In this document: positions 7,005 through 14,078 of the stretch, piece by piece | Layout of the letters: each line of letters begins with the position of its first letter | Numbering within the stretch: the first letter of the stretch is position 1 | NCBI GenBank assembly: GCA_019689515.1 | Contig: JADGHI010000043.1 | Coordinates: 1 to 14,137 of the forward strand | Direction: 5' to 3' | DNA from: Acetobacteraceae bacterium | GTDB taxonomy: Bacteria > Pseudomonadota > Alphaproteobacteria > Acetobacterales > Acetobacteraceae | Length of the DNA: 14,137 bases | The notes under the pieces: generated by a model | The model's input: the letters and a program-made list of their open reading frames with translations, nothing else | The model's database searches: none | What the model was told of the DNA's origin: nothing | Position numbers and translations under genes: made by a program

Positions 7005-7020
7005 TCGCAAATGCCGACGC
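6984..7020. repeat. 8-bp inverted repeat in the divergent promoter region
   Basis: GCGTCGGC (6984-6991) and GCCGACGC (7013-7020) are perfect inverted copies with a 21-bp spacer. The spacer contains the minus-strand -35 box. The repeat would also be transcribed in the leader of the cupin mRNA, ending 3 nt before its Shine-Dalgarno. It could be an operator or a leader stem; neither is proven. Confidence 0.4.
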
Positions 7021-7023
7021 GGC

Positions 7024-7030
7024 GGGAGGA
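7024..7030 (+). promoter_or_regulatory. Ribosome-binding site fixing the cupin start
   Basis: GGGAGGA ends at 7030. An ATG at 7031 abuts it directly and is too close to be used. The in-frame ATG at 7040, 9 nt downstream, is well placed and was taken as the start. Confidence 0.7.
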
Positions 7031-7039
7031 ATGCGGAGC

Positions 7040-7849
7040 ATGATCTACGCGACGACCACGGCGGAGGCGGTGCCCACGCGCTTCGCCCGCACGACGCCGG
7101 AGGGCGGCACGATCTGGCGGACCGACTACTTCGGCCCGACGCCGTCCCAGAAGGGCTCGAACTCGGTCGATCCCAACGCACCCAACACCAACGAGTATGT
7201 CGAGCCCGCACCGGGCGAGGTGCGGCTGCCGCAGGCCTTCCTCGTCGAGCAGGACCCGCGCGCGATCGTGCATCCCCACTTCCACTTCGTGGACCAGTTC
7301 CAGGTTGTCGTGGACGGCGAGGGCACGATCGGGAAGCGCGCGATCACGCCGATCATGGCGCATTTCGCCAGCGGCTGCACCGCCTACGGGCCGATCATCC
7401 CGGGCGCGCAGGGATTGAAGTACTTCACGCTGCGCGCGAGCGCGGACGACACCGGCGCGCAATTCCTCCCCGCCGCGCGCAGCAAGATGCGCAAGGACTG
7501 GCCGAAGCGCTACGTGCTGGCCAACCCGGTGCTGCCTTCCTCGCCCGAGGCGCTGCGCGCGCGGCGGGAGCCGGCGGTGGACGTCGTGCTGCAGGAGCCG
7601 GACGGGCTCGCCATCCTGATGCTGCGCATCCCGCCGGGCGGCCAGCTTGCCGCGCCTGATCCGGCGACGGGCGCGGGACAGTCCATGGTCGTTGCCGCGG
7701 GTTCCATCCTGCATCGCGGCAAGGTGCTTGACCGCCTCTCCGCGCTGTTCGTCACCGCGGACGAGCCGCCGCTGACCGCGCGGGCCGGGCCGGACGGCGC
7801 AGAGTTGCTGGTGCTGCAATACCCGAAGCGGGCGGCGGCCGGAGCCTAG
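7040..7849 (+). CDS. Bicupin-like protein of unknown function
   Basis: The product has 269 residues and no signal peptide. The first barrel (about 60-135) contains HPHFHFVDQFQVVVDGEG (78-95). This matches cupin motif 1, HxH-x3-E-x6-G, with H80 and H82 as likely metal ligands but Q86 in place of the glutamate. The second motif region (AYGPIIPGAQGLKYFTLRA) lacks the usual histidine. Residues 175-265 have the alternating hydrophobic pattern of a second, His-poor barrel, ending AELLVLQYPK. Metal binding, if any, would therefore be incomplete or non-classical. The gene is divergent from the TctC-like receptor and shares its control region, suggesting related regulation; a role in sensing or modifying the same solute is speculation. 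I do not recognise a named family member. The fold call rests on pattern recognition, so confidence in the gene is high but in the function low. Confidence 0.8.
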   Translation: MIYATTTAEAVPTRFARTTPEGGTIWRTDYFGPTPSQKGSNSVDPNAPNTNEYVEPAPGEVRLPQAFLVEQDPRAIVHPHFHFVDQFQVVVDGEGTIGKRAITPIMAHFASGCTAYGPIIPGAQGLKYFTLRASADDTGAQFLPAARSKMRKDWPKRYVLANPVLPSSPEALRARREPAVDVVLQEPDGLAILMLRIPPGGQLAAPDPATGAGQSMVVAAGSILHRGKVLDRLSALFVTADEPPLTARAGPDGAELLVLQYPKRAAAGA

Positions 7850-7889
7850 GGCCGGAGGCACGGCGGCCGGTCGGCGCCGCGCGACGCCA

Positions 7890-9092
7890 TCACCGGACCG
7901 TGCCCTTGCGGCGCAGATCGGCGATGGTTTCGTCGTCCAGCCCGACGCGCCGCAGCACGGCGTCGGTGTCCGCGCCGAGAGCGGGCGCGGCGTTCACTGG
8001 TGGAAGGCGGCCATTCACGCGCACCGGGCCGGTCAGCATCCGCACCGGCGCCCCGCCCTCCCGGCGCGTAAATTCGGCTACGCCGCCGCGCTCGCGCACG
8101 AAGGGGTTGTCGAGAGCCTGTCCGACATCGAGCACAGGCGCAGCCGGCACGGCGCCGCCGATCGCCTCAAGCCACTCCGCGGTGCTGCGTTCGGAGAAGG
8201 CGGTGTCGAGCAGTTCCGTCAGTACGGCGCGGTTCTCCAGTCGCGCACGGAACGTCGCAAAGCGCGGATCGGTGGCCCATTCGGGATGGCCCAGCTTCTC
8301 CGCGAGGATCGGCCAGAACTTCTCCTTGTTGCACATGATGAAGATCCAGCCGTCGCTCGTGCGGTAGAGCTGCGACGGCGTGAGCGAGGGATGCGCCCCA
8401 CGCGGCTCCCGCCCCTGCACATGGCCGCCGTTCAGGTACCAGGCGGCGAGGTAGGTCAGGTTGTGCAGCGCCGTGTCGAACAGGCTGACATCGAGGTCCA
8501 TGCCCCGCCCCGTCGCGCGCGCCCCGACGATGCCGGAGACCAGTGCGAAAGCGGCCATCAGCCCGGTCATCATGTCCACGACCGAGACGCCGAAGCGCGC
8601 CGGCGGCCCGTCCGGCTCTCCGGTCAGCGAGAGGTAGCCGGCTTCGGCCTGCATCAGGTAGTCGTAGCCGGGCCAGGAGCGGCGCGGGCCGTCGCGCCCA
8701 TAGGCGGAGAGGTGCGCACAGACGATGCGCGGGTTGATGTCCTTCAGGCTGTCATAGGTGAGGCCGAGCTTCTCCGGAAGGTCGCCGCGAAGATTGTCGA
8801 GCACCGCATCGGCCTCGCGGAGCAGGTCGCGCAGCAGGCGCATCCCCTCGGGGTGCTTCAGGTTCAGCCCGACACTGCGCTTGTTGCGGTTGAACGCCTG
8901 GTGGAAGTGGCTGTCGCCCGGCGAGAAGAAGAACGGGCCGACGAGGCGACCGACGTCGCCGCCCTCTGCCGGGTTCTCGATCTTGATCACCTCCGCGCCG
9001 AGGTCGGCGAGCAGCATGGTGCCGAAGGGACCGGCGCCGTACTGCTCCACCGCGATGACGGTCACGCCGTCCAGTGGCAGCGGGCGTTCCAT
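7890..9092 (-). CDS. CaiB/BaiF-family (class III) CoA-transferase, canonical form
   Basis: The product has 400 residues with normal domain order. It begins LDGVTVIAVEQYGAGPFGT followed by LADLGAEVIKIENP, then NRNKRSVGLNLKHPEG, DLPEKLGLTYDSL and GYDYLMQAEAGYLSLTG. D173 in SVVDMMTGLMAAF fits the aspartate that forms the aspartyl-CoA anhydride intermediate. ATGRGMDLDVSLFDTALHNL and SDGWIFIMCNKEKFW follow, and then the small C-terminal domain. Its ATG overlaps the acyl-CoA dehydrogenase stop by one base (TGATG), so translation is probably coupled. It is the last gene of the six-gene operon and likely loads CoA, perhaps from succinyl-CoA, onto the acid degraded by the operon. A racemase (alpha-methylacyl-CoA racemase) role is also possible in this superfamily, but the DGW and D173 context fits a transferase. 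Substrates are unknown. Confidence 0.9.
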   Translation of the reverse strand: MERPLPLDGVTVIAVEQYGAGPFGTMLLADLGAEVIKIENPAEGGDVGRLVGPFFFSPGDSHFHQAFNRNKRSVGLNLKHPEGMRLLRDLLREADAVLDNLRGDLPEKLGLTYDSLKDINPRIVCAHLSAYGRDGPRRSWPGYDYLMQAEAGYLSLTGEPDGPPARFGVSVVDMMTGLMAAFALVSGIVGARATGRGMDLDVSLFDTALHNLTYLAAWYLNGGHVQGREPRGAHPSLTPSQLYRTSDGWIFIMCNKEKFWPILAEKLGHPEWATDPRFATFRARLENRAVLTELLDTAFSERSTAEWLEAIGGAVPAAPVLDVGQALDNPFVRERGGVAEFTRREGGAPVRMLTGPVRVNGRLPPVNAAPALGADTDAVLRRVGLDDETIADLRRKGTVR

Positions 9093-10249
9093 CAGACGCG
9101 GTTCCGCTCGATCAGGCGTTTCGCGATGACGAGGCGCTGGATCTCGTTCGTCCCCTCTCCGATCACCAGCAGCGGCGCGTCGCGATAGAGGCGCTCGACG
9201 ACGAATTCCTTGGAGTAGCCGTAGCCGCCGTGGATGCGCATCGCATCCAGGCTATTCTCCACCGCCGCCTCGGTGGCGAAGAGCTTGGCCATGCCGGCCT
9301 CGTAGTCGCAGCGATCGCCGCGATCGAGCGCCTGCGCGGCCTTCTCGGTCAGCAGTCGCGCCGCTTCCACGCGCGTCGCCATGTCGGCGAGCTTGAGCGC
9401 GATCGCCTGGTGCTCGTAGATCGGCCTACCGAAGGTGCGGCGCTGCTGGGCGTAGCGTACGGCCTCATCCAGTGCGCGCTGCGCGACGCCGACGCCGCGC
9501 GCGGCGACGTTGACACGGCCAAGTTCCAGGCCGCTGATGGCGCAGGCCATGCCATGGCCCTCGCCACCGATCAGGCGGTCTGCGGGGACGCGGTAGTCCT
9601 CGAACACCAGCTCGGCGCTGTCGATGCCCTTGTAGCCAAGCTTCTCCAGCCGCCGCCCGACGCGGAAGCCGGGGCCTTTCTCGGCCAGCAGCATCGACAT
9701 GCCGCGGTGGCGCGGCTCGGCGTTCGGGTCAGTCTTTACGAGCAGCGCAAAGCAGCCGCCGAAGATGCCGTTGCTGATCCAGGTCTTCGTGCCGTTGACG
9801 ACGTAGTGGTCGCCCTCCCGCCGCGCCGTGGTGCGGATGGCCTGCAGGTCGGTGCCGCAGTCCGGCTCGGTCAACGCCAAGCCGCCGCGCAGCTCGCCGG
9901 TCGCGAAGCGGGGGAGGAAGGCGCGCTTCTGCGCCTCCGTGCCCATGCGGTCCACGATGCGCGCCATGATCAGGTGCGAGTTGATGATGCCGGAGAGCGA
10001 CATCCACTCCGCCGAAATGCGCTCGATCACCTTGGCGTAGGTCGAGGGCCGCAGACCGAGGCCGCCATACTCCACCGGGATCACCGCGCCGAACAGGCCG
10101 AGCTCCTTCATCCGCTCGACGATCTCGGCCGGATACTCGTCCGCGTGCTCGAGCTTCGACGCGACCGGGCGGACATGCCGCTCCAGGAAGCGGTCCACCG
10201 CGTCGAGGATCAGGCGCTCCTGCTCCTCCGCTTCGATCGCGGCGCTCAT
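9092..10249 (-). CDS. Acyl-CoA dehydrogenase
   Basis: This FAD enzyme introduces an alpha,beta double bond into an acyl-CoA and passes electrons to ETF. It has 385 residues, the normal length. Recognisable blocks are VEYGGLGL (59-66), LTEPDCGTDLQAIRT (126-140), VNGTKTWISNG (151-161), RRTFGRPIYEHQAI (270-283) and IHGGYGYSKEF (339-349). E365 in IGEGTNEIQ lies at the catalytic-base position used by short- and medium-chain members. Its ATG at 10249 overlaps the stop of the MaoC gene in an ATGA quartet, and its own stop overlaps the following CoA-transferase start, indicating tight operon coupling. The frame stays open far upstream of 10249, but that part is the shadow of the MaoC gene. Chain-length preference is not readable; the short/branched-chain group is likely. 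Confidence 0.95.
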   Translation of the reverse strand: MSAAIEAEEQERLILDAVDRFLERHVRPVASKLEHADEYPAEIVERMKELGLFGAVIPVEYGGLGLRPSTYAKVIERISAEWMSLSGIINSHLIMARIVDRMGTEAQKRAFLPRFATGELRGGLALTEPDCGTDLQAIRTTARREGDHYVVNGTKTWISNGIFGGCFALLVKTDPNAEPRHRGMSMLLAEKGPGFRVGRRLEKLGYKGIDSAELVFEDYRVPADRLIGGEGHGMACAISGLELGRVNVAARGVGVAQRALDEAVRYAQQRRTFGRPIYEHQAIALKLADMATRVEAARLLTEKAAQALDRGDRCDYEAGMAKLFATEAAVENSLDAMRIHGGYGYSKEFVVERLYRDAPLLVIGEGTNEIQRLVIAKRLIERNRV

Positions 10250-10755
10250 GGCTTGCGGTACCCGCGGCGCGGCATCAGGCTCGATCGCTCGAAGGTGAGG
10301 AACACCGTGCCGTCGGCCTTGTAGCCCTCGGTCCGTGTGGTGACGATGCCTTGGCCGGGGCGCGAGCGACTCTCGCGCACCTCGATCACCTGCGTGCGCG
10401 CATAGACCGTGTCGCCGGGGAAGACCGGCGCGACCAGGCGGATCTCCTTCCAGCCGAGATTGGCGATCGAATTGAAGCTGATGTCGTTCACCGTCATGCC
10501 GACGACGATGGCGAGCGTCAGCGCACTGTTGACCAGCGGCTTGCCGAATTCCGACCCGGCCGCGAAGGCATGGTCGCAATGCATCGGGTGCTGGTTCATG
10601 GTCAGCAGGCTGAACTGAATGTTATCAGCTTCGGTGATGGTGCGGCCGGGCCAGTGCTCGAACACCTGGCCGGGGCGAAAATCCTCGAGGAAGTTCCCGC
10701 GCTCGCGCCCCAGTACGACGGTCGCCCCCTGCACGCCGATCTCCTGCTTTGCCAT
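10246..10755 (-). CDS. MaoC-family hotdog hydratase/dehydratase
   Basis: The product is a single hotdog domain of 169 residues that probably hydrates an enoyl-CoA. Family blocks include GNFLEDFRPGQVFEHWPGRT (20-39), TEADNIQFSLLTMNQHP (41-57) and VNSALTLAIVVGMTVNDIS (75-93). The late part has LGWKEIRLVAPVFPGDTVYA (100-119), the usual PVFxGDT block. In R-specific hydratases the active site is D-x-N-P-x-H; here it reads N54-Q-H-P-M-H59, so the aspartate and asparagine are replaced while the histidine is kept. A similar, less acidic site occurs in the mesaconyl-CoA hydratase-like branch, to which this protein may belong. The start at ATG 10755 comes 17 nt after the monooxygenase stop, and the stop overlaps the dehydrogenase start by 4 nt. 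It fits as the hydration step after the dehydrogenase. Confidence 0.9.
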   Translation of the reverse strand: MAKQEIGVQGATVVLGRERGNFLEDFRPGQVFEHWPGRTITEADNIQFSLLTMNQHPMHCDHAFAAGSEFGKPLVNSALTLAIVVGMTVNDISFNSIANLGWKEIRLVAPVFPGDTVYARTQVIEVRESRSRPGQGIVTTRTEGYKADGTVFLTFERSSLMPRRGYRKP

Positions 10756-10772
10756 GCTACGTCCCGTTGCCG

Positions 10773-12443
10773 TCACTGCGCCGCTGCGGCGGCGTCTTGC
10801 GGCGCCGACATGCGGAATCCCGGATAGCCTTGTGCCGCGATCGCGGCGCACTCCTCGCGGTAGGTGCCGACGCCACCGACATAAGGCATGAACACCCGTG
10901 GCTTGCCGGGGATGTTCGCACCCATGTACCAGGAATTCGCCTTCGGATAGAGCGTGCGGTTGCCCACCTCCGCGACATGCGCGACCCAGGCGTCCTCCGC
11001 CTCCTGCGTCGGCTCGATGCAGGTCGCGCCGCGCGCACGCATGTGGACGAGGCAGTCGGAGAGCCAGTCCACATGCTGCTCGATCGAGACCATCATGTTG
11101 CTCAGCACCGAGGGGCTGCCCGGTCCGGTGATCAGGAACAGGTTGGGGAAGCCTGCCACCATCAGGCCGAGATGGGCGCGCGGCCCCGCCGCCCACTTCT
11201 CCCGCAGAGACGCCCCCGACCGCCCACGGATATCCACCGCCAGCACGGCACCGGTCATCGCGTCGAACCCGGTCGCGAAGACGATGCTGTCCACCGCGTA
11301 TTCGGCACCGTTGCGCAAGCGCAGCCCGGTCCGCGTGATGGCCTCGATCGGCGCGGAGCGGACGTCCACCAGCCGAACGTTCTCGCGGTTGAAGGTCTCG
11401 TAGTAGTGCGTGTCCACGCAGATGCGCTTGGTGCCGATCGGGTGGTCGCGCGGCTGGAGCAGCGCGGCCGTGGTAGGGTCCTTCACGATCTCCGCGATCT
11501 TGCCGCGTACGAACTCAGCCGCCGTGTCGTTGGCCGCCTGGTTGCGCAGCAGGTCCACGAAAGCGCCCATGAAGGCGGTGCCGCCGGCTGCCCAACGCTC
11601 CTCGTACACGCGCCGCCGCTCCTCCGGCGAGACGTCGAGGGCCGAGCGCTCGTCGATGTGGTAGAGAATTCCGGTGCGCATCATGCGCGCCTTGCGCCGG
11701 TGCGCGGCGTAGTCGGACTTCCACCAGCGCTCGTACTCCTCGTCCATCGGCTTGTTGCGCGAGGGGATGCTGAAGTTTGGCGTGCGCTGGAAGACGAAAA
11801 GCTGCGCCGCTTGCTCCGCGATCACCGGCACCGCCTGGATCGCGGAGGACCCGGTGCCGATCACGGCAACGCGCTGGCCGGTGAAGTCCACCTCCTCATG
11901 TGGCCAGCGGCCGGTGTGGTAGGTGCGGCCGCGGAAGCTCTCGATCCCGGGGATGTCGGGCACGCGCGCGGAGGAGAGGCAACCCGTCGCCATGATGCAG
12001 TAGCGCGCGGAGACGCGGTCGCCACGGTCGGTCAGGATCGTCCAGCGCCCGACCGCCTCGTCGAAATGCGCGGCGGTGACGCGGGTGTTGAAGCGGATGT
12101 CGCGGCGCAGGCCGAAGCGGTCGGCGACGTGCTCTGCGTAGCGCAGGATCTCGGGCTGCGCGGCGAAGCGCTCGGACCAGCGCCATTCCTGTTGCAGCTT
12201 CTCGTCGAAGGAGAAGGAGTACTGCATGCTCTCGACGTCGCAGCGCGCGCCGGGGTAGCGGTTCCACCACCAGGTGCCGCCGACGCCGGCTGCCGCTTCG
12301 AAGATCCTGGCCGTCATCCCAAGGCCGCGCAGCCGGTGCAGCATGTAGAGGCCGGCGAATCCGGCGCCGACGATGGCTGCGTCGAGCGCCTCGATGGGCT
12401 TGCCGGCGGCTTGGCCGGGCGGAGGCGACGTCAGGTTCTGCAT
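10773..12443 (-). CDS. Baeyer-Villiger-type flavin-containing monooxygenase
   Basis: This FAD/NADPH enzyme inserts oxygen next to a ketone to give an ester or lactone, or oxygenates a heteroatom. It has 556 residues, in the usual range for cyclohexanone-monooxygenase-like proteins. The FAD fold opens IVGAGFAGLYML (24-35). GTWWWNRYPGARCDVES (56-72) is the conserved flavin-side block. The Baeyer-Villiger fingerprint FxGxxxHxxxW(P/D) is seen as FRGRTYHTGRWP (170-181). The NADPH fold is VIGTGSSAIQ (194-203). YYETFNRENVRLVDVR and IVFATGFDAMTGA occur further on. ATG 12443 has GGAGAGGA about 6 nt upstream. It lies 52 nt after the DUF35 gene stop and 17 nt before the MaoC gene, inside an acyl-CoA operon. 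It may act on a ketone entering or leaving that pathway. The family is certain; the substrate is unknown. Confidence 0.93.
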   Translation of the reverse strand: MQNLTSPPPGQAAGKPIEALDAAIVGAGFAGLYMLHRLRGLGMTARIFEAAAGVGGTWWWNRYPGARCDVESMQYSFSFDEKLQQEWRWSERFAAQPEILRYAEHVADRFGLRRDIRFNTRVTAAHFDEAVGRWTILTDRGDRVSARYCIMATGCLSSARVPDIPGIESFRGRTYHTGRWPHEEVDFTGQRVAVIGTGSSAIQAVPVIAEQAAQLFVFQRTPNFSIPSRNKPMDEEYERWWKSDYAAHRRKARMMRTGILYHIDERSALDVSPEERRRVYEERWAAGGTAFMGAFVDLLRNQAANDTAAEFVRGKIAEIVKDPTTAALLQPRDHPIGTKRICVDTHYYETFNRENVRLVDVRSAPIEAITRTGLRLRNGAEYAVDSIVFATGFDAMTGAVLAVDIRGRSGASLREKWAAGPRAHLGLMVAGFPNLFLITGPGSPSVLSNMMVSIEQHVDWLSDCLVHMRARGATCIEPTQEAEDAWVAHVAEVGNRTLYPKANSWYMGANIPGKPRVFMPYVGGVGTYREECAAIAAQGYPGFRMSAPQDAAAAAQ

Positions 12444-12495
12444 GCCGTTCCTCTCCTACTCTCTTTGCTTGTTGCGCCGCCGCGGCGTTGGTCCG

Positions 12496-12912
12496 TCAGT
12501 CGGCGAGGTGGAAGACCGGCAGGGTCAGGCCCTGGCTGTTGTCCTCGAAGCCTATGCGCAGCGGGAGACCGAGGCGCAGCGCCTCCGGCCCGGCGCCGCG
12601 CAGTTGCGCGACCATGCGCACGCCCTCCGGCAGGTCGGCAGTGACCAGCGTGTAGGGCAGCTCCGCCTTGAACGCGGGATGGAACGGATGGTGGGCGACG
12701 GTCCAGCTATGCACGCTCGCCCTGCCCGAAGCCTCGATCCATTCCACGGCGAAGGAATGGCAGGCGTCGCAAAGCGGGCGCGGATAGTGCCGCACGCGGC
12801 CACAATCGGCGCAGCGCTGGAGCATCAGCCGGTGCGCGGCGAGGCCCTCCCAGTAGGGGCGGCTGTCGTCGGTGGGCTCGGGCCGAGGCTTCGGCGGGAT
12901 CGTCTCGTTCAT
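12496..12912 (-). CDS. DUF35 Zn-ribbon/OB-fold acyl-CoA-binding partner protein
   Basis: The product is a small protein of 138 residues. A rubredoxin-like Zn ribbon uses C34, C37, C48 and C51 (CADCGRVRHYPRPLCDAC). It is preceded by the helix that usually opens this family (RPYWEGLAAHRLMLQRC) and followed by an OB-fold (WTVAHHPFHPAF, YTLVTADLPEGVRMVAQL). Such proteins form complexes with thiolase-fold enzymes such as BbsA-BbsB and Ltp2-ChsH2, where they bind the acyl-CoA. The adjacent thiolase-fold gene supports the same pairing here. The start is a choice among GTG 12924 (4-nt GTGA overlap with the upstream stop), ATG 12915 and ATG 12912. The last is favoured because GAGG lies 6 nt upstream, while the GTG has its purine run directly abutting it. 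Confidence 0.92.
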   Translation of the reverse strand: MNETIPPKPRPEPTDDSRPYWEGLAAHRLMLQRCADCGRVRHYPRPLCDACHSFAVEWIEASGRASVHSWTVAHHPFHPAFKAELPYTLVTADLPEGVRMVAQLRGAGPEALRLGLPLRIGFEDNSQGLTLPVFHLAD

Positions 12913-12920
12913 CATCGGCC

Positions 12921-14078
12921 TCACCCCCTCGCCATGATCGCGACGGTCCCGTCGCCAAGGTCGCCGTAGCCGGTGACCAGCCCAAGCTCGGCTCCCGGCA
13001 CCTGCGCCGCACCGGCCGTACCGCGCAACTGCCGCACCAGTTCGATGATGTGGTTCATCCCGGCGATGTGCGCCTGGGAGAGCAGGCCCCCATGCGTGTT
13101 CACCGGCAGGCGCCCGTTGATGCCGAGCGCGCCGTTCTCGACGAAGGCGCCGCCCTCGCCCTTGGCGCAGAAGCCGAGATCTTCGAGCTGGCAGAGGACG
13201 ATGTAGGTGAAGCAGTCGTAGATCTCAGCGACTTGGATGTCAGCCGGCGTCACGCCCGCCATGGCGAAGGCGCGCGGCGCCGCCTTGGCGATGCCGAGAC
13301 GCGTCATGTCCGGGCGCTGAGTGATGGCGCTCGGGCTGTCGGGATGGCCCTCGGCGATTCCGAGGATGAGGACCGGCGGCGCGCGCATGTCGCGCGCGCG
13401 CTCGGCGCTGCTGATCACAACCGCGGCGCCGCCGTCGCTCTCCAGGCTGCAATCGAGCAGGCGCAGCGGATCGGCGATCATGCGCGAGGCCTGGTGGTCC
13501 TCGATCGTGATCGGCTTCGTCATGCTCGCATTGCCGTTCAGGATCGCGTGCGCGCGGGTGGTGACGGCGATCTCCGCGAGTTGCCGGCTCGTGGTGCCGT
13601 AGAGCTCCATGTGCCGGCGCGCCATCGGCGCATAGTACTGCGCCGGGGCGTTGGCCCCGTGCGGCGCCTCGAACTCGCCGACGAGGCGGAACTGCGGCAT
13701 CTGCGCGAGCCGCGCGCCGATCCGCGCCCCCGAGCGCCCGGTGCGGCCGAGCGGCATCAGGACATGGTTGCACACCCCCAAGGCGATTGCCGCCGCGGCG
13801 CATTGCAGCCCGGCCACCGCCGCGGCGCCGCCGAGCGGCGTCACGGTGGAGAAGCGCAGGTCCGTGAGGCCGAGATTGGTGGCGATGTCCTCCGCCACCA
13901 CCGGCCCGGTGCCCCCTGGAATCACGATCCCGTCGATCTCGCGCGGCGAGAGCCCGGCATCCGCGATCGCCTTGAGCGAGGCCTCGACCTGCAGGCTGAG
14001 CGCGCTCCGGCCCGGATGGGCCCGGGTGTAGTCGGTTTCGCCGATGCCGGTGACGGCGCCGATGCTGCGACGGGCCAT
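12921..14078 (-). CDS. Thiolase-fold lipid-transfer-type protein lacking catalytic cysteines (candidate Ltp2-like retro-aldolase)
   Basis: The product has 385 residues with the two-part thiolase fold. The block that normally carries the nucleophilic cysteine reads STVTPLGGAAAVAGLQC (77-93), with glycine at the cysteine position. The C-terminal CxGxG block reads VTGYGDLGDGT and also lacks cysteine. The histidine of the GHP motif is kept as H337 in NTHGGLLSQAHIAGMNH. A conserved IYDCFTYIVLCQLEDLGFC block holds Y287 and Y292. Loss of both cysteines with retention of tyrosines is the pattern of Ltp2-type steroid side-chain aldolases, which pair with a DUF35 partner. A DUF35 gene follows with overlapping ends. 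Retro-aldol cleavage of a hydroxyacyl-CoA is therefore the preferred role over thiolysis; this is inference. ATG 14078 has GGAGAGGAG about 5 nt upstream. It is the first gene of the operon; no clear promoter is visible in the 59 nt left before the window edge. Confidence 0.88.
   Translation of the reverse strand: MARRSIGAVTGIGETDYTRAHPGRSALSLQVEASLKAIADAGLSPREIDGIVIPGGTGPVVAEDIATNLGLTDLRFSTVTPLGGAAAVAGLQCAAAAIALGVCNHVLMPLGRTGRSGARIGARLAQMPQFRLVGEFEAPHGANAPAQYYAPMARRHMELYGTTSRQLAEIAVTTRAHAILNGNASMTKPITIEDHQASRMIADPLRLLDCSLESDGGAAVVISSAERARDMRAPPVLILGIAEGHPDSPSAITQRPDMTRLGIAKAAPRAFAMAGVTPADIQVAEIYDCFTYIVLCQLEDLGFCAKGEGGAFVENGALGINGRLPVNTHGGLLSQAHIAGMNHIIELVRQLRGTAGAAQVPGAELGLVTGYGDLGDGTVAIMARG

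Noticed and set aside
7850..7868. Possible hairpin GGCCG/CGGCC between the convergent cupin and CoA-transferase genes
   Set aside because: A 5-bp stem with a 9-nt loop and no T-run is too weak to call a terminator in DNA this GC-rich.
8286..10324. Long plus-strand open frames opposite the CoA-transferase and acyl-CoA dehydrogenase genes
   Set aside because: No domain features or plausible ribosome-binding sites, and the minus-strand genes have full family motifs.
12478..12487. Palindrome CGCCGCGGCG in the 52-nt gap between the DUF35 and monooxygenase genes
   Set aside because: It has no loop for a hairpin, and short GC palindromes are expected by chance at this base composition.
10749..12644. 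A 631-codon open frame on the plus strand opposite the monooxygenase gene
   Set aside because: Low-complexity Arg/Ala/Val/His translation with no motif, opposite a gene with intact FAD, NADPH and Baeyer-Villiger fingerprints. It is a shadow frame.
12913..12924. GTG 12924 as the DUF35 start, giving a 4-nt overlap with the thiolase-like stop
   Set aside because: The purine-rich run directly abuts the GTG, leaving no spacing, whereas ATG 12912 has GAGG 6 nt upstream. The choice is not certain.
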